Positions 17,923 to 25,734 of a stretch of 64,000 bases of DNA are shown in pieces; the stretch's first letter is position 1, and each line of letters opens with the position of its first letter. Position numbers and translations under genes: made by a program. This stretch comes from Hyphomonadaceae bacterium (GTDB taxonomy: Bacteria > Pseudomonadota > Alphaproteobacteria > Caulobacterales > Aquidulcibacteraceae): the NCBI GenBank assembly GCA_016791365.1, contig JAEUMT010000027.1, positions 307,446 to 371,445 of the forward strand, given 5' to 3'. Below the pieces are notes generated by a model that was not told where the DNA came from, made no database searches, and worked only from the letters and a program-made list of their open reading frames with translations.

Positions 17923-18839
17923 GCTTGCCTTGCGCGACGCAACGTATCCCACGCGAAAAAGGCCAAACCTAGCCATATCAACGCGAAGCTCGCCGCGCGC
18001 AGCGGCGTGAACGGTTCGCCGAATGCGAGACCAGTCGAGAATTGCAGCGTCGGCGCGAGAAACTGCAGCAAACCGAGCGTCGTGAAGCTGACGCGGCGCG
18101 CGCCGAACGCGAACGCCATGAGCGGGATCGCTGTCACGGGGCCGGCGATCGCGAGCAGAATCGCCATCGTCCAACCGGAGTTGAAGCTCAGCGGCGCCTC
18201 GCTTGACGCCCACCACAATAGGCCGACGACAAGCGGCATCAGCGCCAGGCTCTCAATCAGCAAACCGACGGCGGCCGGCACCGGCGCGCGTTTGCGAATG
18301 ACGGCATACGCGGACCAGGTCGCACACAGCGCGAGCGCCATCCATGGCGGCGCGCCCAAAGCGAAACCCTGAACAATCACGCCAACCAGCGCGAGCGCCA
18401 GCGCAACGATTTGCGGCGTCGTGATTTTCTCACCGAAGAACAGCACGCCGACAGCGACGGCGACAAGCGGCGCCAGGAAGTAAGCGAGCGCCGATTCAAT
18501 CACGCGCTCGTTGAGCACGAGATAGACGTAAAGCCCCCAGTTCACGAAGATAAAGCACGCGGAAACCGCCAGCGTGCCGATCATGCGCGGCTTCAACGCC
18601 GTTGCAATTTCGCGGAGCCCCAGCCGCCATCCGCTCATCAGAAACACCGCCAGCAATGCTGACGGCGCGGCCCACAAAATGCGCTGCGCCAGCACTTCGC
18701 GGACATCGACCGTGTGCAGCAATTTCAGATAGAGCGGCAAGAAACCCCAGATGATGTAGGCCAAGGCGGCTGACAAAAAGCCGGCGCGTCGTTCCGCCTC
18801 CGATGGGCTCGTCGTAAGTGGCGCAGCAGCTTCGCTCAT
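17919..18839 (-). CDS. rarD: RarD-type EamA/DMT family transporter
   Basis: This 306-aa protein has about ten membrane helices forming two EamA repeats. The N-terminus GFLSAALAYIIWGFLPLYLKLLH and the segment VDVREVLAQRILWAAPSALLAVFL match RarD proteins. The middle FIFVNWGLYVYLVLNERVIESALAYFLAPLVAV is the RarD hallmark. RarD members are predicted inner-membrane permeases with unclear substrate. Start and stop overlap the neighbouring GNAT and phosphatase genes by ATGA on both sides. Confidence 0.92.
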   Translation of the reverse strand: MSEAAAPLTTSPSEAERRAGFLSAALAYIIWGFLPLYLKLLHTVDVREVLAQRILWAAPSALLAVFLMSGWRLGLREIATALKPRMIGTLAVSACFIFVNWGLYVYLVLNERVIESALAYFLAPLVAVAVGVLFFGEKITTPQIVALALALVGVIVQGFALGAPPWMALALCATWSAYAVIRKRAPVPAAVGLLIESLALMPLVVGLLWWASSEAPLSFNSGWTMAILLAIAGPVTAIPLMAFAFGARRVSFTTLGLLQFLAPTLQFSTGLAFGEPFTPLRAASFALIWLGLAFFAWDTLRRARQA

Positions 18840-19267
18840 GATGCGAGACGTCCGTAGGGGTCAGGGTTCTTGATATGCATGAGCCGCTCGGGCGCTTCGA
18901 CGGGGGTGAAGCCAAGCGGCGCATACACGCCGTGCGCGTCCTTGGTGCCGAGCAGCCAACGGCGAAGGCCCTGTAGCTCAGGGTGACGCTGGAATGTCTG
19001 CACGAGCGCACGGCCAAGGCCTTTGCCCTGCTTGCCGGGGAGCACAATCACGTCGCACAACCACGCGAATGTCGCTCTATCAGTCACGAGCCGCGCGAAG
19101 CCTATGAGCTTTCCCGCATCGTCACGCGCCACGGCGCACATCGAGTTGGCGCACGCGCGCGCGACAACATCACGCGGAATGCCGGGAGACCAATACGTCT
19201 CCTTCAGCACAGCGTGAATCGTGTCGATGTCCGTTTCCGACGGCTGTTCGATGGCGATGGCAGGCAT
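18836..19267 (-). CDS. GNAT family N-acetyltransferase
   Basis: This 143-aa protein has the acetyl-CoA-binding motif A with VIVLPGKQGKGLGRALVQTF (the Q/R-x-x-G-x-G/A core, about residues 74-93) and the following WLLGTKDAHGVYAPLGF block. It resembles bacterial single-domain GNATs annotated after YjdJ or ArgA-like proteins; the acceptor is unknown. It is the first gene of a three-gene minus-strand operon (GNAT-rarD-phosphatase). Confidence 0.9.
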   Translation of the reverse strand: MPAIAIEQPSETDIDTIHAVLKETYWSPGIPRDVVARACANSMCAVARDDAGKLIGFARLVTDRATFAWLCDVIVLPGKQGKGLGRALVQTFQRHPELQGLRRWLLGTKDAHGVYAPLGFTPVEAPERLMHIKNPDPYGRLAS

Positions 19268-19392
19268 ATGTCCCCTCGCCAGACAAATAGGAATGCGAGC
19301 GCCTCACCGCCACGTTTCAGCGACGAAAGCGCATACACTTATTGTAACAACACATGTCAGCTCCGCTCACATGCGTGAGCGTGCGCACACAA

Positions 19393-20424
19393 TCACGCAG
19401 CGCGCAAACGCTTGAACAGGCCTTTGTTCAACATCAGCTCCGCGATTTGCACGGCATTGAGCGCCGCGCCTTTGCGGAGGTTGTCGCTGACGACCCAAAG
19501 CGATAAGCCGTTATCGACAGTGTGGTCTTCACGAATGCGCGACACAAAGGTCGCGAATTCGCCGACACAATCGAGCGGCGTGGCATAGCCACCGTCCTCG
19601 TGCTTGTCGATCACCATGACGCCTGGCGCTTCGCGCAGAATCTCACGCGCTTCGTCGGCGCTGATTTCGTTTTCGAACTCGATGTTCACCGCTTCCGAGT
19701 GACCAACGAACACCGGCACGCGCACCGAGGTCGCGGTCAGCTTGATCTTGGGATCGAGAATCTTCTTGGTCTCGACTTCCATCTTCCACTCTTCGGTGGT
19801 GTAGCCGTCGTCCATGAAGTCGCCGCCGTGCGGGATCACGTTGAAGGCGATCTGCTTGGGAAATTCTTCCGGGACGATCTCGTCGCCGACATAGAGCTTC
19901 TTGGTTTGATTCCAGAGCTCATCCATGGCCTCGCGGCCGGCGCCCGAAACGGATTGATACGTTGCCACGACGACGCGCTTGATCTTCGCGCGATCATGCA
20001 ATGGCTTCAACGCGACGACCAGTTGCGCCGTCGAGCAGTTCGGGTTGGCGATGATGTTGAGCTTGTCGTAACCGGCGATCGCGTCCGGATTCACTTCCGG
20101 TACGATCAGCGGGACGCGCGGGTCCATGCGCCAGGCGCTCGAATTGTCGATCACCACAGCGCCGGTCGCGCCGATCCTCGGGGACCATTCCTTCGACACC
20201 GAACCGCCGGCGCTCATCAGCACCAGATCGACGCCGGTGAAATCGAATTGCTCGAGGTCCTTCACCTTCAACGTCTTGTCGCCGTAGCTGACCTCCGTAC
20301 CGGTGGATTTGCGCGAGGCGAGCGCGATCACTTCGTCGGCCGGAAAGAGACGCTCTTCCAGAATGGTCAACATTTCCCGGCCCACGGTCCCGGTGGCGCC
20401 GACGACAGCTACGCGCAATCCCAT
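19393..20424 (-). CDS. asd: Aspartate-semialdehyde dehydrogenase
   Basis: This 343-aa enzyme makes aspartate semialdehyde from aspartyl phosphate with NADPH, the branch point to lysine/diaminopimelate, threonine and methionine. It has the Rossmann motif VAVVGATGTVGREML (5-19), SAGGSVSKEW, the catalytic NPNCST with C130, and the HGGDFMDDGYT and PVFVGHSEAVNIEFE blocks with the catalytic His. The start at MGLRVAVVG is supported by GGGAGATC upstream; an alternative start 75 bases earlier lacks this. Confidence 0.96.
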   Translation of the reverse strand: MGLRVAVVGATGTVGREMLTILEERLFPADEVIALASRKSTGTEVSYGDKTLKVKDLEQFDFTGVDLVLMSAGGSVSKEWSPRIGATGAVVIDNSSAWRMDPRVPLIVPEVNPDAIAGYDKLNIIANPNCSTAQLVVALKPLHDRAKIKRVVVATYQSVSGAGREAMDELWNQTKKLYVGDEIVPEEFPKQIAFNVIPHGGDFMDDGYTTEEWKMEVETKKILDPKIKLTATSVRVPVFVGHSEAVNIEFENEISADEAREILREAPGVMVIDKHEDGGYATPLDCVGEFATFVSRIREDHTVDNGLSLWVVSDNLRKGAALNAVQIAELMLNKGLFKRLRAA

Positions 20425-20560
20425 AAATTGATCTCCCGCAACGCTGGCGCTCCACCAGGCTGCATCGCGTAAGCTAGGCAGAATCCGGGGTTTTTCCAAG
20501 GCGCGGCGCGAGACAGGATCGCATAGCCGTCCTACATTTCAGCGCCGACGGGGGACAGAC

Positions 20561-21067
20561 ATGGTCGACACAGCCACCAATCTCGAAATCTACAAGCTGC
20601 TGGTTGAGGATGTCCGCGATGCGCGCCGCGCCCGCCGAGAGCTCTCGAACGTGTTCATGACGCTGAACATAGCCGGCATGAGCGCGCTGGGGTTTTTGGC
20701 CAGCGCCGATGGTTTGCCCAATCCGGTTCTGTTCACGTTATGCGCGATCGCGCTGGCGCTGACGTGCGCGATCTGGCGCACGTCGAACTCCTATTACACC
20801 GTACTACTCGCGGCGAAGTACAAGAATATCTACACCGTCGAGGACGATCTCGGCGTCCACCCGATCCGCGACGAGTGGCAAAGCATCACCGGCAAGCGCC
20901 GCACGATGAAATGGTGGTCGCTGGAGCGCTCCATGCCGATCCTGTTCATTATCGGCTACGCCGTGTTCTTCGCCGTTCACGTGGGAGGCTGGGACGTCGA
21001 GGGCTGGTTCGCTTGGCTGGTGGACGGCGCCGCGGATCTGCTGCGCGGATTCGGACTCGCAATTTAG
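20561..21067 (+). CDS. Three-helix membrane protein of unknown function
   Basis: This 168-aa protein has a charged N-terminal helix (LEIYKLLVEDVRDARRARRELSN), two adjacent membrane segments at about 33-70 (FMTLNIAGMSALGFLAS and PVLFTLCAIALALTCAIW), a ~55-residue soluble segment (SNSYYTVLLAAKYKNIYTVEDDLGV), and a third helix (PILFIIGYAVFFAVHV). I do not recognise it with confidence. The layout of a paired-helix hairpin plus soluble segment is seen in several small orphan and effector-type membrane families. It is divergent from asd, and GGGGGACAG precedes the ATG. Confidence 0.8.
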   Translation: MVDTATNLEIYKLLVEDVRDARRARRELSNVFMTLNIAGMSALGFLASADGLPNPVLFTLCAIALALTCAIWRTSNSYYTVLLAAKYKNIYTVEDDLGVHPIRDEWQSITGKRRTMKWWSLERSMPILFIIGYAVFFAVHVGGWDVEGWFAWLVDGAADLLRGFGLAI

Positions 21068-21147
21068 CGACACGCACAAGAGCGCCGCCGCCTGGATCCC
21101 GGATCGCACCCCGGCTCAAGGCCGGGGCTGCGTCCGGGAAACGTTGG

Positions 21148-21711
21148 CTAGTGCATCGCGATCGCTGAACGTTCGCCCGCGCCGCGCTCTAGCTGCGGAG
21201 CGTAGCGCATACGTTTGCAGCCCACGCTTTCACCGCGCCCGAGCGAGAACATCGGCGAGGTCTCGCCTGTGTAGGCGAAGCCGACCTTGCTCAGCACGCG
21301 GCCCGAGGCCGGATTGTCGACGAAGTGACCCGCATTGAGCGCGCCGAGATTCCTGGCTTGGGAGACAAACGCCGTCGCCGCTTCGGTCGCAAAGCCTTGG
21401 CCCCAGTATGGGCGGCCAAACCAATAGCCGAGTTCAAAGCCATCCTCGCCGCGCGCGTGCGCGCCCATTGCGCCGATGAGCCCCTCGCCCGGCAGTTCCA
21501 CGGCATAGACAAAATCCGTTCCTCGCGACGCACGCGCCGCGTTGATCAAGATCCAGCCTTCGGCCGCGACAGGAAGATACGGGAGCGGCGTCTGCGCGAG
21601 ATTTCGTCCGACACCCGGATCGTCACAGAACTGAGCAATGCGCTGCGCATCGGACATGCGCAGGCGCCGCAGTTTCAGTCTGTTGGTTTCGATCTCAATC
21701 ACGTCACGCAT
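21148..21711 (-). CDS. RimJ/RimL-type GNAT N-acetyltransferase
   Basis: This 187-aa protein has IETNRLKLRRLRMSDAQRIAQF at the start, then FELGYWFGRPYWGQGFATEAATAFV, the acetyl-CoA site with G-x-G/A, and FVDNPASGRVLSKVGFAYTGE. This is the pattern of RimJ/RimL-like acetyltransferases acting on protein or small-molecule amines. AAAGGAG is upstream of the ATG at 21711. It sits downstream of the rpmA terminator on the same strand. Confidence 0.92.
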   Translation of the reverse strand: MRDVIEIETNRLKLRRLRMSDAQRIAQFCDDPGVGRNLAQTPLPYLPVAAEGWILINAARASRGTDFVYAVELPGEGLIGAMGAHARGEDGFELGYWFGRPYWGQGFATEAATAFVSQARNLGALNAGHFVDNPASGRVLSKVGFAYTGETSPMFSLGRGESVGCKRMRYAPQLERGAGERSAIAMH

Positions 21712-21742
21712 GAGCCGCTCCTTTGGCTCTAACGCGTGGGGC

Positions 21743-21775
21743 AAAAAGAAAGGGGCGCCTTAATCCGGGCGCCCC
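21743..21775 (-). terminator. Rho-independent terminator of rplU-rpmA
   Basis: Read on the minus strand, GGGGCGCC (21775-21768) and its complement (21759-21752) form an 8-bp stem with an 8-base loop. It is followed directly by TTTCTTTTT (21751-21743). It lies about 60 bases after the rpmA stop. Confidence 0.88.
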
Positions 21776-21838
21776 ACGCTATCTCGGGAACCGGATCGCC
21801 CTGTTGTCAGGCGATCCGGGAATTTCTTCCGTTATCGC

Positions 21839-22108
21839 CTATTCCGCCGCTACCTGTGCCGGCATAATCGACACGTACGTGCGGCCATCGCGCTTGGTCG
21901 CGAACGCTACCTGCCCATGACAAAGAGCAAAGAGCGTGTGATCGCGGCCAAGGCCGACGTTTGAACCCGGGTGGAATTTCGTGCCGCGCTGACGAACGAG
22001 AATCTCGCCGCCGCTGACCGACTGGCCGCCAAAGCGCTTCACGCCAAGACGACGACCGGCCGAGTCACGACCGTTGCGCGAAGAGCCGCCTGCTTTCTTG
22101 TGAGCCAT
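21839..22108 (-). CDS. rpmA: 50S ribosomal protein L27
   Basis: This 89-aa protein starts [29 protein letters not shown], the conserved L27 N-terminus that reaches toward the peptidyl transferase centre. It ends with [10 protein letters not shown]. There is no N-terminal extension requiring cleavage as in Firmicutes. It follows rplU by 9 bases in the usual L21-L27 operon and is closed by a strong terminator. Confidence 0.98.
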   Translation of the reverse strand: MAHKKAGGSSRNGRDSAGRRLGVKRFGGQSVSGGEILVRQRGTKFHPGSNVGLGRDHTLFALCHGQVAFATKRDGRTYVSIMPAQVAAE

Positions 22109-22117
22109 GACGCCCTC

Positions 22118-22435
22118 TTATTCCTTGCTGCCGCCGAGGGCGGTGATCTTCACGTGTGACTCGGCCTGACGGTGACCGATCTTGCGGCGATAGGTGTTGC
22201 GGCGGCGCTTCTTGAACACCGTGACCTTGTCGCCCTTTTCCGTCTTCACGAGCGTGCCGGTGACAGTGAAGCCCGAAAGGTCCTTGCCGAGCTTCACAGC
22301 CTTGCCGTCGCCCGACATCAGCACATCGCTGAACGTGACCTTCGAACCGGCCTTACCGTCGAGCTTCTCGACGACGATCACGTCGTCCTTAGCTACCCGG
22401 TATTGCTTGCCGCCCGTCTTAATTACCGCGAACAT
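22118..22435 (-). CDS. rplU: 50S ribosomal protein L21
   Basis: This 105-aa protein starts MFAVIKTGGKQYRVAKDDVIVVEKL and has the L21 signature KVTVFKKRRRNTYRRKIGHRQ. It binds 23S rRNA in the large subunit. The ATG at 22435 is preferred over an in-frame TTG 12 bases earlier. It is the first gene of the rplU-rpmA operon; a promoter candidate is at 22494-22523. Confidence 0.97.
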   Translation of the reverse strand: MFAVIKTGGKQYRVAKDDVIVVEKLDGKAGSKVTFSDVLMSGDGKAVKLGKDLSGFTVTGTLVKTEKGDKVTVFKKRRRNTYRRKIGHRQAESHVKITALGGSKE

Positions 22436-22493
22436 CGTAACCGCCAAAAAATTCGTGCGCCCGGACGAAGCATCGCCCGGGCGGGGAGCGGGG

Positions 22494-22523
22494 GATATAA
22501 GGGAAAGCCCCCGTAAGCGTCAA
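22494..22523 (-). promoter_or_regulatory. Candidate promoter of rplU-rpmA
   Basis: On the minus strand TTGACG (22523-22518), an 18-base spacer and TATATC (22499-22494) lie about 60 bases before the rplU ATG. Assigned by eye only. Confidence 0.6.
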
Positions 22524-22622
22524 TGCGGAAGCGGGACATTTTCGCGGGATTTTGGAGCGGCGGAGCGGCGCCGCGGGAGCCTCCATCGCGGCGCTAAATA
22601 ACCTGCCTTTCCAATATATTAC

Positions 22623-23402
22623 CTAGGCGCGCCAGCGGAGCGACATACACGAGAGGCCGGCGTCGATCCTGGCGATCCCGTCTGTGGTCAGCAACTTCAC
22701 GTTATAGCCGGCCTGCTCAAGTAGGGCGGCCGTCCGCCGATAGCCTTTAGAAAGCAGCACCGAGTCCCCGATGCGGAGCGCGTTCGCGGCGCCCTCCTCG
22801 CCTTCGGGAGTCAGGATCAGCCGGAAGCCGGGGAACGGCCCGGCCGCCGCCAGCCGCGCCGTGCACAGGATCGTCTCATCGTCGAGGAGCGAGCAGTCGG
22901 ACTTGAGGTGGAGAACGCCCGGCGGCGTATTCACCACGAACCCGCGCTGCCCGATCTCTGCCAGCAACGACGCCAAAGCCGCCGCGCCAATCGCGCTCGT
23001 GCGCGCGGAGGCGCCGATAAACACGCCGCGAGGCGTGGTGAGCACATCGCCGCCTTCGGCGGTTCCAGCCTCCAGGCGCAGCACGCGCTCGAAATTGCGA
23101 TCCAGCGCCGCCGCCATTTCCGCCGCTTCGCCGCGCCGCGTCGCCGCGCCCGGACGCAACAAGATCGCGGCGCCGGTGAAGACGAGCGCCGTGTCCTCGA
23201 CGAAAACTGAATCCGGAAACGCTTCCAGCGCGGCCAGCGTTTCGACGCTCACGCCGAGCGATTCGAGCGCGCGCACATAGTCGCGATGCTCCGCGAGCAC
23301 GCCTTCATAGCTGGGCGCGCCAACATCAACGGCGCGCAAGCCATTGACCACGGATCGAGACGGCGTGCGCACAATCGCGCGGTTGAACGCATGAAAACTC
23401 AT
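22623..23402 (-). CDS. Dimethylarginine dimethylaminohydrolase (DDAH) family protein
   Basis: This 259-aa amidinotransferase-fold protein would hydrolyse N-omega-methylated arginines to citrulline and (di)methylamine. It has the SVFVEDTALVF block near 65-75, EGGDVLTT at about 117, the catalytic His in VLHLKSDCSLLDDE at about 163, and the C-terminal nucleophile Cys in DAGLSCMSLRW. Length and motif spacing fit bacterial DDAH better than arginine deiminase. The gene stands alone and is separated from rplU by about 190 bases holding the rplU promoter. Confidence 0.92.
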   Translation of the reverse strand: MSFHAFNRAIVRTPSRSVVNGLRAVDVGAPSYEGVLAEHRDYVRALESLGVSVETLAALEAFPDSVFVEDTALVFTGAAILLRPGAATRRGEAAEMAAALDRNFERVLRLEAGTAEGGDVLTTPRGVFIGASARTSAIGAAALASLLAEIGQRGFVVNTPPGVLHLKSDCSLLDDETILCTARLAAAGPFPGFRLILTPEGEEGAANALRIGDSVLLSKGYRRTAALLEQAGYNVKLLTTDGIARIDAGLSCMSLRWRA

Positions 23403-23423
23403 GCACTCAACCTAGCGCAAAAC

Positions 23424-23999
23424 TCAGACGCGCGACCACTCCATGATCCAATTTTGATCCCAGGTTTGTCCGCCATCACGCGATGACGCCTGGCGCCAGC
23501 GGCACGAACGCGGTGTGATATTGTCCCAGACACCAACATATTTTACCGGAACGCCGTCAGCGACATCATCGGTCACAAAGATGCCGGCGCCGTTCTCGAA
23601 GCTGCCGAGCTGCCCCGGAACAGTCACGACGCCGGAGCGCGCATTGACCCAATGATCGGCCCACACCCGGTTCTCAACATCGAGCAAGCGAAGCCCCATG
23701 CCGGAAAAATTGCGCGCCGGAATGCGCAACTCTTCGACGCTGCCGACGCCGGCAAGAATGGCGTGCACCGTCGCCTCGCCCGGATACTCAAGCCACTCGC
23801 CATTGACGATTGAGCGATTGTGGATGCGCCACTCGCCGGTGAGGAAATCAAAGTCACCCGGCTGACCGGGCGTCGGCGTCACCGGCAGCGGCGGCATAGG
23901 ATCGAAGCTTGCGGGTGCGCTCATGCCCGCACCTGTTGCACATGCGGGGAGCAATGCAAGCCCGCCCGCGGCAATGAGCGTTCGTCTCTGATAGTCCAT
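23424..23999 (-). CDS. Secreted or lipoprotein DUF1579-like protein
   Basis: This 191-aa protein starts MDYQRRTLIAAGGLALLPACATG. The twin arginines and hydrophobic stretch look like a Tat or Sec signal, and LPAC is a weak lipobox. After a Pro-rich linker comes GDFDFLTGEWRIHNRSI, the opening motif of DUF1579-like domains (small beta-barrel proteins of unknown ligand). A Trp-rich C-terminus follows, ending in WDQNWIMEWSRV. The ATG at 23999 has GGGGAGAG upstream. It is divergent from the WYL regulator. Confidence 0.8.
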   Translation of the reverse strand: MDYQRRTLIAAGGLALLPACATGAGMSAPASFDPMPPLPVTPTPGQPGDFDFLTGEWRIHNRSIVNGEWLEYPGEATVHAILAGVGSVEELRIPARNFSGMGLRLLDVENRVWADHWVNARSGVVTVPGQLGSFENGAGIFVTDDVADGVPVKYVGVWDNITPRSCRWRQASSRDGGQTWDQNWIMEWSRV

Positions 24000-24093
24000 C
24001 TCATGTCTCTCCCCTCGCGAAATTGAGGCCAGGAGCGACGATAAGATGCGAATCCTGCCATCCAATGTCAGGATTTTGTGCAATCATCGCGCA

Positions 24094-25059
24094 ATGCGCG
24101 CCAGCCGTCTCTTATCTATCCTTATCCTCTTGCAGATGCGGGGGCGCCTCAGCGCCGAAGCTCTCGCGGAAGAATTCGAAGTATCTGTTCGCACCATCTA
24201 TCGCGACGTCGATCAGCTGAGCGCCGCCGGTGTGCCGATCTACGCCGAGCGGGGACGCAACGGCGGATTTCAATTGCACGACGGCTATCGCACCAAGTTG
24301 ACCGGCTTCACCGCGCAAGAAGCCGACGCGCTGCTTCTCTCCGGCGTCGGCGCCGCGGCTCAGGACCTGGGGCTTGGTCCAGATCTCGCCGCGGCGCAGC
24401 TGAAGCTGCTGGCGAGCTTGCCGCCGGAATCCGGCGCCAGCGCCGAACGCGTGTCCGCCCGCTTCCATCTCGATCCCGTCAATTGGTACACACGCGCCGA
24501 TGCTTCCGACGTACTGAAACCGCTGGCTGCCGCGGTCTGGAACGAGCGCCGCATTCGCGTGCGCTACGAAAGTTGGAAGGCCGTGGTCGAGCGCGCGCTC
24601 GACCCGCTCGGCCTCGTGCTCAAAGGCGGCGTCTGGTATCTCGTGGCTGCGGTCAAGGCCGCGCCACGAACCTATCGCGTCTCCAACATCTTGGAGATGC
24701 AATCGCTCGAAACAGCGTTCACGCGCCCCCGCCGCTTCAATCTCTCGCGGTATTGGAGCGAGTGGTCCAAGGAGTTCGAAACGCGGCTACTCAAAGAACA
24801 CGCCACGATTGAAGTCTCCGCCACCGGTCGCCGCCTCCTGCGTGACACCAACGCGGCCGCTTACGAAGCGCTCGCCGCGGACCACAAACCCTGCAAACCC
24901 GAAGGCTGGGTGCGCGCGCGCGTACCGATCGAGAACATCGATTCCGCAAAGCGCCAATTCCTGCGACTCGGCGCGGACGTGAAAGTCATAGAGCCGCCTG
25001 CCCTCCGCGCCGCGATCACCGAAGAAACGCGCAAAATCGCAGCCCACTACAAGCGATAA
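24094..25059 (+). CDS. HTH and WYL-domain transcriptional regulator (YafY-like)
   Basis: This 321-aa protein has an N-terminal HTH_11-type helix-turn-helix (RASRLLSILILLQMRGRLSAEALAEEFEVSVRTIYRDVDQLSAAGVPIYAERG, split in two blocks of about 25 residues). The WYL-type sensor domain follows, with the arginines and WY core (RVRYESW, GVWYLVAAV) around residues 165-205. A C-terminal beta domain closes the protein. Such regulators sense nucleic-acid-like or small ligands and often control stress or defence genes. Its target is unknown; the divergent DUF1579-like gene is the natural candidate. Confidence 0.92.
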   Translation: MRASRLLSILILLQMRGRLSAEALAEEFEVSVRTIYRDVDQLSAAGVPIYAERGRNGGFQLHDGYRTKLTGFTAQEADALLLSGVGAAAQDLGLGPDLAAAQLKLLASLPPESGASAERVSARFHLDPVNWYTRADASDVLKPLAAAVWNERRIRVRYESWKAVVERALDPLGLVLKGGVWYLVAAVKAAPRTYRVSNILEMQSLETAFTRPRRFNLSRYWSEWSKEFETRLLKEHATIEVSATGRRLLRDTNAAAYEALAADHKPCKPEGWVRARVPIENIDSAKRQFLRLGADVKVIEPPALRAAITEETRKIAAHYKR

Positions 25060-25381
25060 ACCGCCCCTCGCCCAGCACCAACGCTGAACCAGCATTCGAG
25101 ATCAACAGCGCGGGCGAACTCGCGCTTGGTCCCTGAATACCAACGAAGCACCGGCCTTCCCGCACCCACGATGCGTCCGATGCTATCGAGCACGGGTATT
25201 GTTGCGCGCCGGCTGTCCGACGCGCCCGCCACCTATCTCTTCAGTTCCGCCGGCTGGAAATAACGAACTCTTAGCAAGTTGGACCGCGAGCCTCCGGCCC
25301 GCACCCCCTCACAATCCAAGCGAAACGCCAACAAGCAAAGCGCCGTCACACACCCGTGCAGGCCAGAAGCCCGCGCTCCAA
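25060..25381. other. Intergenic stretch without a recognisable gene
   Basis: About 320 bases after the WYL regulator hold only short open frames with no recognisable product. The right half contains the left arm of an inverted repeat (25278-25304). Possible decayed sequence bordering the accessory patch. Confidence 0.6.
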
Positions 25382-25382
25382 C
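25278..25382. repeat. Imperfect long inverted repeat flanking an AT-poorer spacer
   Basis: Two 27-base arms at 25278-25304 and 25356-25382 pair with about five mismatches (left arm begins GTTGGACCGCGAGCCTCCGG). The sequence style, TGGA-CGCG-GGC, matches the dispersed palindromes at 11536, 38350 and 60249. The right arm overlaps the end of the small frameshifted gene. Confidence 0.6.
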
Positions 25383-25575
25383 TATAAACGCCGACGCCCA
25401 ACCTTCCCCCACACCACCGCCCGCTTCCGCACCGCGTCGACACTCATCCCATGGTGCTTGGAAACAGCCGACGCCGTGTACCCGCCAACCAATCCCGCCG
25501 CGCCTGCGCCCAGACTTCGGGGCTATGGTGCAGACGCTTGGTGATGGTGCGCTTGGGTTTTGGTTCTGATGTCAC
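25382..25575 (-). pseudogene. Frameshifted small HTH-like gene
   Basis: From a GTG at 25575 the frame reads a basic start (TSEPKPKRTITKRLHHSPEV) and then WAQARRDWLAG. The continuation in the next frame reads YTASAVSKHHGMSVDAVRKR and AVVWGKVGRRRL, then stop. Adding one base at about 25480 joins both parts into a 64-aa protein with a helix-turn-helix-like pattern (LAGYTASAVSKHHGMSVDAVRKRA in two overlapping blocks). Small proteins of this style occur in alphaproteobacteria, but I cannot name the family. The one-base loss is either a real inactivating mutation or a sequencing error. Confidence 0.6.
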
Positions 25576-25734
25576 GCAGGCATTTTACGGCGGCGGGCAC
25601 TCGGTCGGATTGAACACGATCTATCCGCCAATTGGGTAACGTTGAACGCGGTGTCGGTGCCACTCAAACGGGAACACTTATCCCCCGACTCAGCTCACTG
25701 TTCTCATCGGTTCCAATCTCAGAGGCAGAGTCAG

